A stretch of 64,000 nt of DNA from positions 1-64,000 of the forward strand of contig CANNEE010000002.1 in assembly GCA_947503555.1 (NCBI GenBank), written 5' to 3'. This document shows positions 1 through 8,516 of this stretch, in pieces. The translations under genes were made by a program, and so were the position numbers. The notes beneath the pieces were generated by a model, which did no database searches, was not told where the DNA came from, and saw nothing but the letters and a program-made list of their open reading frames with translations. Position 1 is the first letter of the stretch; each line of letters begins with the position of its first letter. Origin of the DNA: an uncultured Shewanella sp. GTDB taxonomy: Bacteria; Pseudomonadota; Gammaproteobacteria; Enterobacterales; Shewanellaceae.

Positions 1-71
1 CAGAAGTGAAACGCAGTATCGCCGATGGTAGTGTGGGGTCTCCCCATGTGAGAGTAGGTCATTTCCAGGCG
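1..71 (+). rRNA. rrf: 5S ribosomal RNA, 3' part (cut by window edge)
   Basis: This is the 3' part of a 5S rRNA, from the conserved CAGAAGTGAAACGC segment to the closing stem near position 71. It matches the complete 5S copy at 205-323 at the same spacing (offset 252) except for two bases: G33 versus C285 and G68 versus A320. The rest of the rRNA operon lies upstream of the window. Confidence 0.93.
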
Positions 72-115
72 CCTAATTTTATTTTCACTATTGAAAGTGA
101 AAAGCAAGCAAATTA

Positions 116-191
<76 letters not shown>

Positions 192-204
192 GCATTAAAA
201 GATT

Positions 205-323
205 TGTTTGGAAACCATAGAGCTGTGGTACCACCTGATCCCATTTCGAACTCAGAAGTGAAACGCAGTATCGCCGATGGTAGTCTGGGGTCTCCCCATG
301 TGAGAGTAGGTCATTTCCAAGCG
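205..323 (+). rRNA. rrf: 5S ribosomal RNA, second copy
   Basis: A complete 5S rRNA of about 119 nt. The 5' arm TGTTTGG pairs with the 3' arm CCAAGCG, with G.U pairs. Internal landmarks are CCACCTGATCCCAT, CGAACTCAGAAGTGAAACGC and GCCGATGGTAGT. It is followed at once by a strong terminator. The ends are inferred by alignment to E. coli 5S and could be off by one or two bases. Confidence 0.94.
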
Positions 324-334
324 CCAAATATATG

Positions 335-367
335 AAAAAGCCCTAGCGGAAAACGCTAGGGCTTTTT
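335..367 (+). terminator. rRNA operon terminator
   Basis: A perfect 14-bp stem (335-348 with 354-367) closes a 5-nt GAAAA loop. Its GC core is GCCCTAGCG, and the descending arm ends in five T. It sits 11 nt after the second 5S gene and ends the rRNA transcript. Confidence 0.93.
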
Positions 368-710
368 AGTATGTGCGCTTCTGATATTTGGCACTTCCAT
401 ACCTCCTGACTCCAGCTACGAAGTTGAGCTGCTTCGCGTTTAAACAACAGCTGAACACTGGGTATCAGTATGCCTTAGTTTCACCCCCATCATTTCGCAG
501 CGCGAACCGAGTACGAGTGGATCATTTCCAAACGCAGAATACACGGCCCCTGCGCTATGTGTTGAGGATTTTTTGCTTAAGCTACTGTGTTGTTTGAACA
601 GGTGGAAGAGGCAAGGGCTGGTGACATATGCGCCAGATAATGTGATAGGTCAGTGTTAGATAGCTTTTTATATTCTGACTTGGCTGGGATATTAGCTATA
701 AGTTGATACT
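368..710. other. gene-free stretch with possible 5S/tRNA remnant
   Basis: No convincing coding sequence. Parts resemble the operon end just upstream: CTGGGTATCAG at 458-468 equals the 3' part of the tRNA-Thr gene, and ATCATTTCCAAACGC at 521-535 resembles the 5S 3' end (GTCATTTCCAAGCGC), in the same order but closer together. This may be a decayed tail duplication. The identity is patchy and chance similarity is not excluded. Confidence 0.35.
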
Positions 711-738
711 AAAAAGCCCACTCTTATAAGCGGGCTTT
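711..738 (-). terminator. purC terminator
   Basis: Stem AAAGCCC (713-719) with GGGCTTT (732-738), with an inner CTTATAAG palindrome in the loop. Read on the minus strand, the hairpin runs into five T, as expected for a rho-independent terminator downstream of purC. Confidence 0.8.
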
Positions 739-761
739 GGATATATAATTCTGCATTATCA

Positions 762-1865
762 CTAGACGATTAGATCGTATTCTTCCTTAAGAATTGCAAT
801 GATCTCTGCCTTCGGGTTATTTGATAATGGGATCTTTTCGCCAGTGATCTTCTCTGCGATTTCTCTATAGGTATCAGAAACCTTCATCATGATCTCTGTT
901 GGTAGTGCATTATCACGCGCTAGTGCGCTACGCTCTTCCATTCTATCTTTGTTAAGCAATACATCAGGGTCTGGAAAGTGATTGAGTAGCATCTGACGGA
1001 AACCTTCTTTAGAGTTCTCGATGACCTTACCATCACGGTATGCTGGTCCATCCCAGATACGCGATGAATCAGGAGTACCCACTTCATCCATATAGATGAG
1101 TTTTGATTTGCCGTTAGTGTCTTTGACATAGCCAAATTCAAACTTAGTATCGACAAATATCTGATCTAAGCCAGCCAGTGCTTTTTCGATAACGGCAAAG
1201 CCTTCAGATAGTAGTTTTTCATAAAGGTTAATATCGGCTTGAGACTCGAAGTTAAAGGCTTGGTAGTTATTTTCGATATCGCTACGGGTGATATTGACGT
1301 CATCCTGTTCAGGTACGCCAGGAATGCCAGTCAGAATTCCCTTAGTTGAAGGAGTCATAAGTAACTCAGGAAGCTTCTGATCTTTCTCGAGCCCTTCTGG
1401 TAACTCAATACCACAGAAATTACGCTCGCCTTTGGTATAGGCACGCCACATAGAACCAGTAATATATTGACGACAAATAGCCTCAATCATGATGGGCTTA
1501 GCCTTCTGGACAATCCACACAAAAGGGTGGGGGATATCGAGAATATGGCTGTCAGCCAGTCCTTGCTCGCGGAATAGTTTAAACCAGTGGTTTGAGATAG
1601 CATTTAAGGCCGCTCCTTTTCCTGGAATGCCTTGCATGCCACCCTCGCCATGGAAAATACAGTCAAAGGCCGAAATACGGTCACTGATAACCATAATGGC
1701 TAAAGGAGTGTCTGCAGGTACATCATAGCCTTTCTCTTCTATGAGTCTTTGACTATCGGCATCGGTAAGCCAATAGACACTACGTACTTTACCACTATGC
1801 ACAGGAAGGTCGGTACGGATAGGAAGATCATTGTTAACGGCTAAAACTGAATCAGCAAGACTCAT
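762..1865 (-). CDS. purC: phosphoribosylaminoimidazole-succinocarboxamide synthase
   Basis: SAICAR synthetase, an ATP-dependent step of de novo purine synthesis that joins aspartate to CAIR in the cytoplasm. The N-terminus has the family nucleotide-binding stretch [10 protein letters not shown] (residues 23-32), and the body holds the signature region around [16 protein letters not shown] and the acidic KFEFGYV segment. At 367 residues it is the long form; E. coli PurC is about 237 residues. The long form with its extra C-terminal segment is what I associate with Shewanella and relatives. A GAGG lies about 10 nt before the ATG. It appears monocistronic. No PurR-like palindrome was seen upstream. 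Confidence 0.95.
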   Translation of the reverse strand: MSLADSVLAVNNDLPIRTDLPVHSGKVRSVYWLTDADSQRLIEEKGYDVPADTPLAIMVISDRISAFDCIFHGEGGMQGIPGKGAALNAISNHWFKLFREQGLADSHILDIPHPFVWIVQKAKPIMIEAICRQYITGSMWRAYTKGERNFCGIELPEGLEKDQKLPELLMTPSTKGILTGIPGVPEQDDVNITRSDIENNYQAFNFESQADINLYEKLLSEGFAVIEKALAGLDQIFVDTKFEFGYVKDTNGKSKLIYMDEVGTPDSSRIWDGPAYRDGKVIENSKEGFRQMLLNHFPDPDVLLNKDRMEERSALARDNALPTEIMMKVSDTYREIAEKITGEKIPLSNNPKAEIIAILKEEYDLIV

Positions 1866-2323
1866 GATGAGGTAACCTCTAAATTATGTTGTAGGGTGTA
1901 GTTTTATTTGCCTAAGCCATTAAATGGTTTAGTGCTTTATTATGATTTATTGCTCATGTTTCAGAGCGATACTTTGAGACGGCTAAGTGAGTGCTTAACG
2001 GTCAATTAGCGCGGAAGGCAGAAGGGCGACCTTGTGCCAATAGAATACCAGCTAACAAAGTGGTGCCATTCTACCCATGTTTGGAGATATTTCCATCGAA
2101 ATTTAATGAATTAATTGTCCTTGAAAATGAACAGGCAAATCTTTAATTTGAAAACTTGTATATGTGAAAAATCATATGTTAATATTTGCTAAAATTGACG
2201 TGAATATAAAATATTAAATAAAGCTTATAGCTTGCTTTTACATAGGACTGTTGGGCTTATATCGTGATAAAGTAAGACTTTCAGTTAGATGTTTTTAGAT
2301 TACGTTTGTAGAAGAGTAAATAA
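1866..2323. promoter_or_regulatory. divergent purC/arsR intergenic region
   Basis: A 458-bp AT-rich stretch without a gene. It must hold the purC promoter (minus) and the arsR promoter (plus). The only symmetric element I can point to is ATATG-N8-CATAT (2160-2164 with 2173-2177), about 150 bp before arsR. It contains TCATATG, which resembles the E. coli ars operator region, so it is a weak candidate for ArsR binding. No MITE or repeat seen. Confidence 0.35.
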
Positions 2324-2671
2324 ATGATAACGCCAACTACCTATTTTAAGTCTCTATCGGATGAAACCCGTTTGAAATGCGTATTGCTGATTCAGGCGGA
2401 AGGTGAGTTATGCGTGTGCGAGTTGATGACCGCATTGGATGAGATCCAGCCTAAGATTTCGCGTCATTTAGCCAAGCTGAGACAGAATGGCTTATTGGTA
2501 GATACACGTCGCGGACAGTGGGTGTTTTATAGTGTTAATCCACAACTGCCAAGCTGGGCGCATAAGGTGTTAGGTGAAACCTTAGAACAGAATAGAGCCT
2601 TTATTACTCAAGAGTTAGATAATTTGGCCAAGATGTCAGGTCGTCCAGATAGAGCAAGTATGTGTTGCTAA
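2324..2671 (+). CDS. arsR: ArsR-family arsenic-responsive repressor
   Basis: A winged-helix repressor of 115 residues. The DNA-recognition region contains QPKISRHLAKLRQNGLL, almost identical to E. coli ArsR. The As(III)-binding Cys-Val-Cys is at residues 30-32 (ELCVCEL). The third Cys of E. coli ArsR (CVCDLC) is replaced by Met here, but the first two are known to suffice for sensing. Extra Cys residues lie at 19 and at the C-terminal end. It is the first gene of an arsenic operon with the downstream GAPDH and arsJ genes. The start has an AGAAGAG ribosome binding site. Confidence 0.92.
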   Translation: MITPTTYFKSLSDETRLKCVLLIQAEGELCVCELMTALDEIQPKISRHLAKLRQNGLLVDTRRGQWVFYSVNPQLPSWAHKVLGETLEQNRAFITQELDNLAKMSGRPDRASMCC

Positions 2672-2825
2672 TTTAGGACACAGAAAAAATAAAAATTTGT
2701 GTATAGATATACGTTTTTTCAGATGTTTGTGACAGTTTGATGACTGCAAATAGAAAAATACGTTCAAATAGCACTAATCTTGATATGGGGTTAGTGATAA
2801 AGATAGTAATGATGTAGGTGAAAAC

Positions 2826-3842
2826 ATGACTGTAAAAATTGGTATTAATGGTTTTGGTCGTATGGGCCGCTTGGCATTAAGAGCTGCTTGGGATTGGAAC
2901 GAGGTGGAGTTCGTTCATATCAATGACCCTGCTGGAGATGCTAAAACATTAGCTCATCTGCTTGAGTTTGATTCTGTTCATGGTCGTTGGGGTCATGAAG
3001 TGTCGGCAACCGACGATAAAATCATTATTGGTGATAAGGCGATTAATACCAGTCGTAACTCTCAAATTGCTGAGACGGATTGGTCTGATTGCGATTTGGT
3101 GATCGAAGCATCAGGCGTAATGAAAACTAAAGCCAAGTTACAAGCATACTTAGACCAAGGGGTTAAGCGCGTCGTTGTTACCGCGCCAGTTAAAGAAGAA
3201 GGCGTGCTCAATGTGGTGATGGGGGTTAACCATGATCTTTATGATGAGAAAATACACCCTATTGTCACGGCGGCTTCTTGTACTACGAATTGCCTTGCAC
3301 CAGTCGTTAAAGTAATTCATGAAAAGATCGGTATCAAGCATGGTTCTATGACGACTATCCATGATATTACCAATACTCAAACCATATTAGATGCTCCACA
3401 CAAAGATCTGCGTCGTGCTAGGGCATGTGGTCAGAGTTTGATTCCTACAACCACTGGTAGTGCCACAGCGATTACCCATATTTTCCCTGAGCTTAAAGGC
3501 AAGCTTAATGGCCATGCTGTGCGTGTACCTCTGGCCAATGCCTCTATTACCGATTGTGTATTTGAGCTTGAACGAGCTGTGACCGAAGATGAGGTCAATG
3601 CGCTGCTCAAACAAGCTGCTGAAGGTGAGCTTAAAGGCGTTCTGGGTTATGAGGAACGTCCACTGGTGTCGGTCGACTATAAGACAGATCCTCGTTCAAG
3701 TATTGTCGATGCGCTCTCCACTATGGTGGTTAATGGCACGCAAGTAAAACTCTATGTTTGGTATGACAATGAGTGGGGTTATGCGAATCGTACTGCTGAG
3801 CTAGCTCGTATGGTTGGTCTAATCGATAAAGATGCCAAATAG
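2826..3842 (+). CDS. ArsJ-associated glyceraldehyde-3-phosphate dehydrogenase
   Basis: A 338-residue GAPDH with the Rossmann start [12 protein letters not shown], catalytic Cys152 in [10 protein letters not shown] and probable base His179. Position decides its role: it lies between arsR and arsJ, the known arrangement in which this GAPDH uses arsenate in place of phosphate to make 1-arseno-3-phosphoglycerate, an unstable compound that ArsJ exports. It is therefore probably a dedicated arsenate-detoxification enzyme and not the main glycolytic or gluconeogenic GAPDH. It starts 154 bp after arsR and ends 20 bp before arsJ, so GAPDH and arsJ are probably co-transcribed. The function is inferred from family and context. 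Confidence 0.93.
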   Translation: MTVKIGINGFGRMGRLALRAAWDWNEVEFVHINDPAGDAKTLAHLLEFDSVHGRWGHEVSATDDKIIIGDKAINTSRNSQIAETDWSDCDLVIEASGVMKTKAKLQAYLDQGVKRVVVTAPVKEEGVLNVVMGVNHDLYDEKIHPIVTAASCTTNCLAPVVKVIHEKIGIKHGSMTTIHDITNTQTILDAPHKDLRRARACGQSLIPTTTGSATAITHIFPELKGKLNGHAVRVPLANASITDCVFELERAVTEDEVNALLKQAAEGELKGVLGYEERPLVSVDYKTDPRSSIVDALSTMVVNGTQVKLYVWYDNEWGYANRTAELARMVGLIDKDAK

Positions 3843-3862
3843 CAAAGAGAGTTATACAGGTT

Positions 3863-5116
3863 ATGTTTGCTAAGCTTTCGAGCTTGCCTTTACAAGTTCG
3901 CCAGTACTTGATTGTGACTGGCAACTATTGGGCTTTTACCTTAACAGATGGGGCGCTACGCATGTTAGTGGTGCTTCATTTTCATCAACTAGGCTACACG
4001 CCGTTAGCCATCGCCATGTTATTTCTGTTCTACGAAATCTTTGGCGTGGTGACTAACTTAGTGGGTGGCTGGTTAGGAGCGAGGCTAGGGTTAAATCGCA
4101 CCATGAATATTGGCCTTGGTATGCAAGTAGTGGCCTTGTTGATGCTGACGATACCGAGTGCTTGGTTACCGGCCTTGATTGCTGGTATTCCTTGGGTCAT
4201 GGTGGCGCAGGCATTGTCAGGTATCGCCAAAGATCTGAATAAGATGAGTGCTAAGAGCTCGATAAAGCTGCTTGTACCAAAGGGAGCCGAAGGTAAGTTA
4301 TATCATTGGGTCGCTGTTTTGACTGGCTCTAAGAACGCTCTTAAGGGAATCGGCTTCTTTCTGGGTGGAGCCCTGCTGGCTCTGCTTGGTTTTGAAGGTG
4401 CGCTGTTTGCCATGGCCTTGATGTTGGCATTGGTATGGCTATTTAGCATAGTGAAGCTTAAAGAAGATCTGGGTAAGGCCAAATCTAAGCCTAAGTTCAG
4501 TGAGATATTTTCAAAGAGCACTAGTGTAAACATTCTCTCTGCCGCTCGTTTATTTCTATTTGCTGCCAGAGATGTGTGGTTTGTGGTCGCCCTGCCTGTG
4601 TTTTTGGCGAGTCAGTTTGGTTGGAGCCATAGCTATGTTGGGGGCTTTCTTGCGCTTTGGGTGATCGCCTATGGTGGCGTGCAATCAATCGCTCCTAAAA
4701 TTACTGGTGGCAACAAGAAAGTAATAGATGCTAGCGATAACACGCCAGATGGTCTTAGTGCAGTTAAGTGGGCCGCTTTGTTATGCTTAAGCCCTGTCTT
4801 GATTGCTTTGGCGTTACAGTTCAAGGTTAACCCGCTACTGAGTGTTACCCTAGGCTTAATGCTATTTGGTGTGCTGTTCGCGGTTAACTCATCGCTACAT
4901 AGCTACCTTATCGTTAGCTATGCCAAGGATGACGGTGTCTCCTTGGATGTCGGCTTCTACTATATGGCCAATGCGATGGGGCGGTTAGTAGGTACTGTGC
5001 TCTCGGGTTGGGTGTATCAAGTCTGGGGGCTAACGGCTTGTCTCTGGATATCGGCGGCCATGCTAATCTTAACGGCTATCATATCCCTTTATTTACCACG
5101 TCATTCAAACAGTTAA
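3863..5116 (+). CDS. arsJ: organoarsenical efflux MFS transporter ArsJ
   Basis: A 417-residue membrane protein of the major facilitator superfamily with about 12 hydrophobic segments. The N-terminus (YLIVTGNYWAFTLTDGALRM) is what I recognise from ArsJ. In the described system it extrudes 1-arseno-3-phosphoglycerate, so arsenate is expelled without first being reduced. It directly follows the partner GAPDH. No arsB, acr3 or arsC gene is present in this operon, so these three genes form a stand-alone As(V) module. The substrate is by family and context. Confidence 0.9.
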   Translation: MFAKLSSLPLQVRQYLIVTGNYWAFTLTDGALRMLVVLHFHQLGYTPLAIAMLFLFYEIFGVVTNLVGGWLGARLGLNRTMNIGLGMQVVALLMLTIPSAWLPALIAGIPWVMVAQALSGIAKDLNKMSAKSSIKLLVPKGAEGKLYHWVAVLTGSKNALKGIGFFLGGALLALLGFEGALFAMALMLALVWLFSIVKLKEDLGKAKSKPKFSEIFSKSTSVNILSAARLFLFAARDVWFVVALPVFLASQFGWSHSYVGGFLALWVIAYGGVQSIAPKITGGNKKVIDASDNTPDGLSAVKWAALLCLSPVLIALALQFKVNPLLSVTLGLMLFGVLFAVNSSLHSYLIVSYAKDDGVSLDVGFYYMANAMGRLVGTVLSGWVYQVWGLTACLWISAAMLILTAIISLYLPRHSNS

Positions 5117-5180
5117 CTTCACTGCTACAGGTGATTTGCTGCGATAAAAAGCTAACACTATAGTTGTTGCTAAATTGTTA

Positions 5181-5236
5181 ACTCTCCTTTTGGGATTAGA
5201 TAAGCTATGATTGCTAACTATAACAATAAGGAGAGT
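5181..5236 (+). promoter_or_regulatory. anti-Shine-Dalgarno inverted repeat before the SRPBCC gene
   Basis: ACTCTCCTT (5181-5189) is the exact reverse complement of AAGGAGAGT (5228-5236). The second copy is the ribosome binding site of the gene starting at 5242. If both lie in the transcript, a 9-bp stem with a 38-nt loop would mask the Shine-Dalgarno, suggesting translational control. The transcript start is unknown. Confidence 0.5.
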
Positions 5237-5241
5237 AATTC

Positions 5242-5781
5242 ATGATTAAGAAGCTGTTCATCGTTATTTTGATTGTGCTGGCAATTCCTTTTATTGCGGC
5301 ACTTTTCATCAAGCAAAGTTATGAGGTTGTTGCTTCTACTCAAATTAATCAGCCAACTGAACGAGTCTTTGATTATATAAAACATCTAAAAAACCAAGAT
5401 AATTTCAGTGTCTGGGCGCAGATTGATCCTGATATGGAAAAGAGTTATCGCGGTCAAGATGCTACGGTAGGCTTTGTTGCTGCATGGCAGAGTCAACATC
5501 AAGATGTTGGTTCCGGTGAGCAAGAAATTATTGCTATTAAAGACGGATCAAGATTAGATTATGAATTGCGTTTTCTAGCCCCATTTACATCAACATCACC
5601 AGCTTATATGACGACTCAGGCTATTGGAGAGTCAAGGACTCAGGTAGACTGGGGCTTTAAAGGGCATTTAGATTACCCCATGAACCTCATGTTCTTATTT
5701 GTTGATTTTGAAACTATGATTCAAAAAGATTTACAAAAGGGGCTTAATAATTTGAAGTCGATACTCGAAAGCGAGCAATAA
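5242..5781 (+). CDS. SRPBCC-fold membrane-anchored protein
   Basis: A 179-residue protein with an N-terminal hydrophobic segment (residues 4-22, likely a membrane anchor) and a START/polyketide-cyclase-like SRPBCC domain from about residue 30. The family features are ASTQINQPTERVFDYI, a variable middle, and a C-terminal long helix ending ...QKGLNNLKSILES. Members bind hydrophobic ligands; no substrate can be read from this sequence. Gene borders are clear: a strong AAGGAGAG site 6 nt before the ATG and a terminator directly after the stop. It faces the convergent MarR gene. Confidence 0.75.
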   Translation: MIKKLFIVILIVLAIPFIAALFIKQSYEVVASTQINQPTERVFDYIKHLKNQDNFSVWAQIDPDMEKSYRGQDATVGFVAAWQSQHQDVGSGEQEIIAIKDGSRLDYELRFLAPFTSTSPAYMTTQAIGESRTQVDWGFKGHLDYPMNLMFLFVDFETMIQKDLQKGLNNLKSILESEQ

Positions 5782-5785
5782 AAGG

Positions 5786-5811
5786 AAAAGAGAGCCAAGG
5801 CTCTCTTTTTT
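5786..5811. terminator. bidirectional terminator between SRPBCC and MarR genes
   Basis: AAAAGAGAGCC (5786-5796) pairs with GGCTCTCTTTT (5799-5809), followed by more T. A-rich on one side and T-rich on the other, it can serve the plus-strand SRPBCC gene and the convergent minus-strand MarR gene. Confidence 0.88.
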
Positions 5812-5821
5812 GTTGTGACTC

Positions 5822-6298
5822 TTATTCTTCCGCTTGAATCTGGCCGACAAGCAATACTGGCGCGGCATCAAGCTCGTTGGCATCCATCATGGCAGCGATG
5901 CGCTCGACCGATGATAGCAATTGGCTTTGCTCCCACTCTTCAAGGTTTTGGTAGCGAGTAATAAAGTGATCTTGCAGCGGCTTTGGCGATGCTTGTAGCA
6001 GAGTCACACCGGCTTCGCTTAATGATAGGTGGACTTTACGCTTATCGGTTTCGCTGCGTTTTCTTATGACTAAACCACGTTTTTCTAGCCTATCGATAAT
6101 GGTGGTGACAGTAGCCGGACTCAATGACACCTCTTTGGCTATCTCTTTGGCTAAAGGGGAATCAAACATAGCGATACTATGCATTACCATAAGCTGTGGG
6201 CCTGTGAGTCCAGACTGCTTGTTGAGCTGGCGAGAGTGGATGTCAATCGCTCTAATTACACGGCGTAATGATATAAGTAGTTGTTCGTACTTTTCCAT
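5822..6298 (-). CDS. MarR-family transcriptional regulator
   Basis: A winged-helix regulator of 158 residues. Helix-turn-helix and wing: SPATVTTIIDRLEKRGLVIRK followed by DKRKVHLSLSEAG, the canonical MarR pattern. An upstream in-frame ATG would add 17 residues, but the start at 6298 has an AGAGGA site 5 nt before it and fits the family length, so I chose it. It lies alone between a convergent gene and the 3' end of the porin gene. Ligand and targets cannot be read. Confidence 0.85.
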   Translation of the reverse strand: MEKYEQLLISLRRVIRAIDIHSRQLNKQSGLTGPQLMVMHSIAMFDSPLAKEIAKEVSLSPATVTTIIDRLEKRGLVIRKRSETDKRKVHLSLSEAGVTLLQASPKPLQDHFITRYQNLEEWEQSQLLSSVERIAAMMDANELDAAPVLLVGQIQAEE

Positions 6299-6360
6299 AA
6301 TGTCCTCTTTAACGTCGCGAGCACAATAGCAGAATTTATTAAAATGCACATGCTAAAAAC

Positions 6361-6398
6361 AAAAAAAGCAGAACATCATCGAGATAATTCTGCTTTTT
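6361..6398 (-). terminator. terminator of the porin gene
   Basis: AAAAAGCAGAA (6363-6373) pairs perfectly with TTCTGCTTTTT (6388-6398). On the minus strand the stem runs into seven T, a clear rho-independent terminator for the porin transcript. Confidence 0.88.
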
Positions 6399-6443
6399 CG
6401 TTTGTTAGCTTAAAGAATAGCTAACCTCACCTTAACTTGGACT

Positions 6444-7160
6444 TTAGAAGTTAAAGGTACGAGATACAGACAGTACCACGCGAGCATCGGCTGCATCATA
6501 GTCCATGCTGGTATCTTCAACTGCTAGATTCCAGTCGAAGCCTTTCCAGCTTGTCATGTATTCGGCGCGATAGTGGGTATAGGCATCATCACCATCCCAT
6601 GCCCATTTGTTCTCGTCATCAGAAGTCGAACGGTCGATGCTGACACGAATATCATGACCTTCGGCAATGCTAAAGGTATGGGCTGCCATAATGATGTAGT
6701 GGCCTACATCTAAACCAAAGTAGTCCCATGTGTACCAGAAGTTAAGCTCAGATTGACCTACTGGGGAAGCAAAGCCAAATTTGGCATAGGCTTCAGGGTA
6801 GTAGTAATCATCAGAGTGATCGCCACCATGGTAGGTATAATAGGCAATACCCGCATCAATCGACACTGTGTCATTGAGCTGAGTGAATTTACCGACATAG
6901 AAGTCCCACTCTATGTTGGTGTTGTCAGTGCCACCAAAATCCACATTTGACGCCCAAGTACCTGCATACCAACCAGAGTCAGCTGCATAATCTAAACTCG
7001 CTTGAATTGCAGGGCCACTATCTGTCTGGCTCACACCATTAAAGGTGTAATCAGAGGTGAGATTAACCGTCGAGCTGACATTCGCAGTAGCCGTCATAGG
7101 CAATGTGATAGGAAGTGCAATCAGGCTCGCTAGGGCAATTTTTTTCATTCTTGTGTTCAT
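6444..7160 (-). CDS. TorF/Gcw_chp-family outer-membrane porin
   Basis: A 238-residue exported beta-barrel protein. The signal peptide ends near ATA-NVSS (about residue 26). The mature part begins with the family hallmark TVNLTSDYTFNGVSQTDSGPA, alternates hydrophobic residues and ends in Phe (SVSRTFNF), as outer-membrane barrels do. Family members are poorly characterised putative porins. It follows the BCCT transporter gene by 84 bp on the same strand, with a strong hairpin between, so the two are plausibly one transcript that makes an outer- and inner-membrane uptake pair. Substrate is inference only. Confidence 0.8.
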   Translation of the reverse strand: MNTRMKKIALASLIALPITLPMTATANVSSTVNLTSDYTFNGVSQTDSGPAIQASLDYAADSGWYAGTWASNVDFGGTDNTNIEWDFYVGKFTQLNDTVSIDAGIAYYTYHGGDHSDDYYYPEAYAKFGFASPVGQSELNFWYTWDYFGLDVGHYIIMAAHTFSIAEGHDIRVSIDRSTSDDENKWAWDGDDAYTHYRAEYMTSWKGFDWNLAVEDTSMDYDAADARVVLSVSRTFNF

Positions 7161-7199
7161 TATTATCTCTATTGTTTTTATTGCTAAAACTGTCTTAAT

Positions 7200-7239
7200 C
7201 TCAGCTCGGGATAAAGAGCGCTGCTTATTCCGAGCTGAG
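7200..7239 (-). other. strong intergenic stem-loop between BCCT and porin genes
   Basis: CTCAGCTCGGGATAA pairs with TTATTCCGAGCTGAG (one G.U) around a 10-nt loop. No T-run follows on the minus strand, so this is more likely an mRNA-stabilising or partial-readthrough hairpin between the transporter and porin genes than a full terminator. Confidence 0.65.
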
Positions 7240-7244
7240 TGGTA

Positions 7245-8465
7245 TTAGTTGGCGAGTTCTATCTTGCCAAAGTCCATTTCGTTTTCTTTTGGTGAGCGTT
7301 CAATGGCTGCGACCTTGCTAAAGTGCTTAAGGAGAATGTAGCCAAAGCAGCCAAGGATAAGTGCAATGGCGATGGCACCAACCCATTGGATCTGTAGGAA
7401 GTCGAGCTTGAATAGTAGAGTCAGGCCACACATTAATGCGATATTACCCAGAATATATTGAGTCTTACCTAATCGCTGCACCGTCAGATTAAGGTTGTCG
7501 GTATAGAGGCGAATCAAGGAATCGAGGGAGTTAATCACAAAGGTGATACCTACGATTACCATAGCGAGATTGTAGAAACCTGCTGTTGGGATCTGATTGG
7601 CACTGAAGTAGTAGAGCACGGTAAACCAGATAGCGATTGGAATCGAAGGGAATACCATCATGGCGATCAGCACTTGATAGGTTTTCATGCCCCCGACAAA
7701 GCGGGATGTGAACTGGCCAATCATGATGCTCCAAGCGAACCACCAGAATAGATAGAACTCATGGTAATCATTCAGCGGCAGTACAAAGTGGTGTAGGTTG
7801 CCAAAGTAGTCGCCAATTAAAGCAAAGGTAGTAGCAAACTCGCCGACGCTAGACTCGGCGCCCCAGAAAGCACCTACCCACATCAGGGCGATAAGACCTA
7901 GGAATAACCAAGTAGTCGATAGGCTAAGAATACGTACATATCTCAGGCTAGTGCTCGAGTATACTGCCACCGCAATGGCGACAAATACGATGAGGTAGAA
8001 ACTAGCAACGACAGTCTCGCCATCACCAACCTCAGGTAGATACCAAGGTAGATTGGTTAGGAGTAGGTAAGCGGTAAAGGCACAGGTACCGATAATGACT
8101 AAGTTATTGATGAACTTAACGACAGGGACTTCAAAAAACTTGACTCTAGGCTCAATAACGCAGAAATAGAAACAGGTTAAGAAGTAAAAGGCCCAGATAA
8201 GAAATGCCCAAAAACCAAACTCAATCGCCAATGGATTGGTAAAGCTATATTCGGGGCTGGCGGCGAGATCGCCATAGCCTGCAAATTCAGTTAGCGGGAA
8301 CATAATCAGTCCCACATCTAAGCCCGAGGTAAAGAGAATCGCGATAAAGGTAAAGGTGCGAACGGGAGTGACGCCGATAAGCTTTACATTACCCCAGCGG
8401 TAAAGAATAAAAGCGATGGCAGTAAAGGTGAATAAAATGCCGGTAATAAGCCAAGTTGTCATCAT
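7245..8465 (-). CDS. short BCCT-family (choline/betaine-type) transporter
   Basis: A 406-residue polytopic membrane protein. The segment FWWFAWSIMIGQFTSRFVGG (about residues 240-259) matches the conserved tryptophan-rich core of betaine/carnitine/choline transporters. It is about 100 residues shorter than typical BCCT proteins and quite divergent, and lacks long hydrophilic tails. Context supports choline or betaine import: betA and betB lie just upstream on the same strand and a BetI-like core is in its promoter region. Two adjacent ATG codons are possible starts after AGGAG. The family call is good; the substrate is inferred. Confidence 0.75.
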   Translation of the reverse strand: MMTTWLITGILFTFTAIAFILYRWGNVKLIGVTPVRTFTFIAILFTSGLDVGLIMFPLTEFAGYGDLAASPEYSFTNPLAIEFGFWAFLIWAFYFLTCFYFCVIEPRVKFFEVPVVKFINNLVIIGTCAFTAYLLLTNLPWYLPEVGDGETVVASFYLIVFVAIAVAVYSSTSLRYVRILSLSTTWLFLGLIALMWVGAFWGAESSVGEFATTFALIGDYFGNLHHFVLPLNDYHEFYLFWWFAWSIMIGQFTSRFVGGMKTYQVLIAMMVFPSIPIAIWFTVLYYFSANQIPTAGFYNLAMVIVGITFVINSLDSLIRLYTDNLNLTVQRLGKTQYILGNIALMCGLTLLFKLDFLQIQWVGAIAIALILGCFGYILLKHFSKVAAIERSPKENEMDFGKIELAN

Positions 8466-8516
8466 TAACTCCTCGCCTTAATCGTAAAGGTACACATAGT
8501 TTTGCTTCCTTGTTGT

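Noticed and set aside
388-597. 69-codon frame after the rRNA operon
   Set aside because: No ribosome binding site; sequence looks like rRNA/tRNA debris instead of coding DNA.
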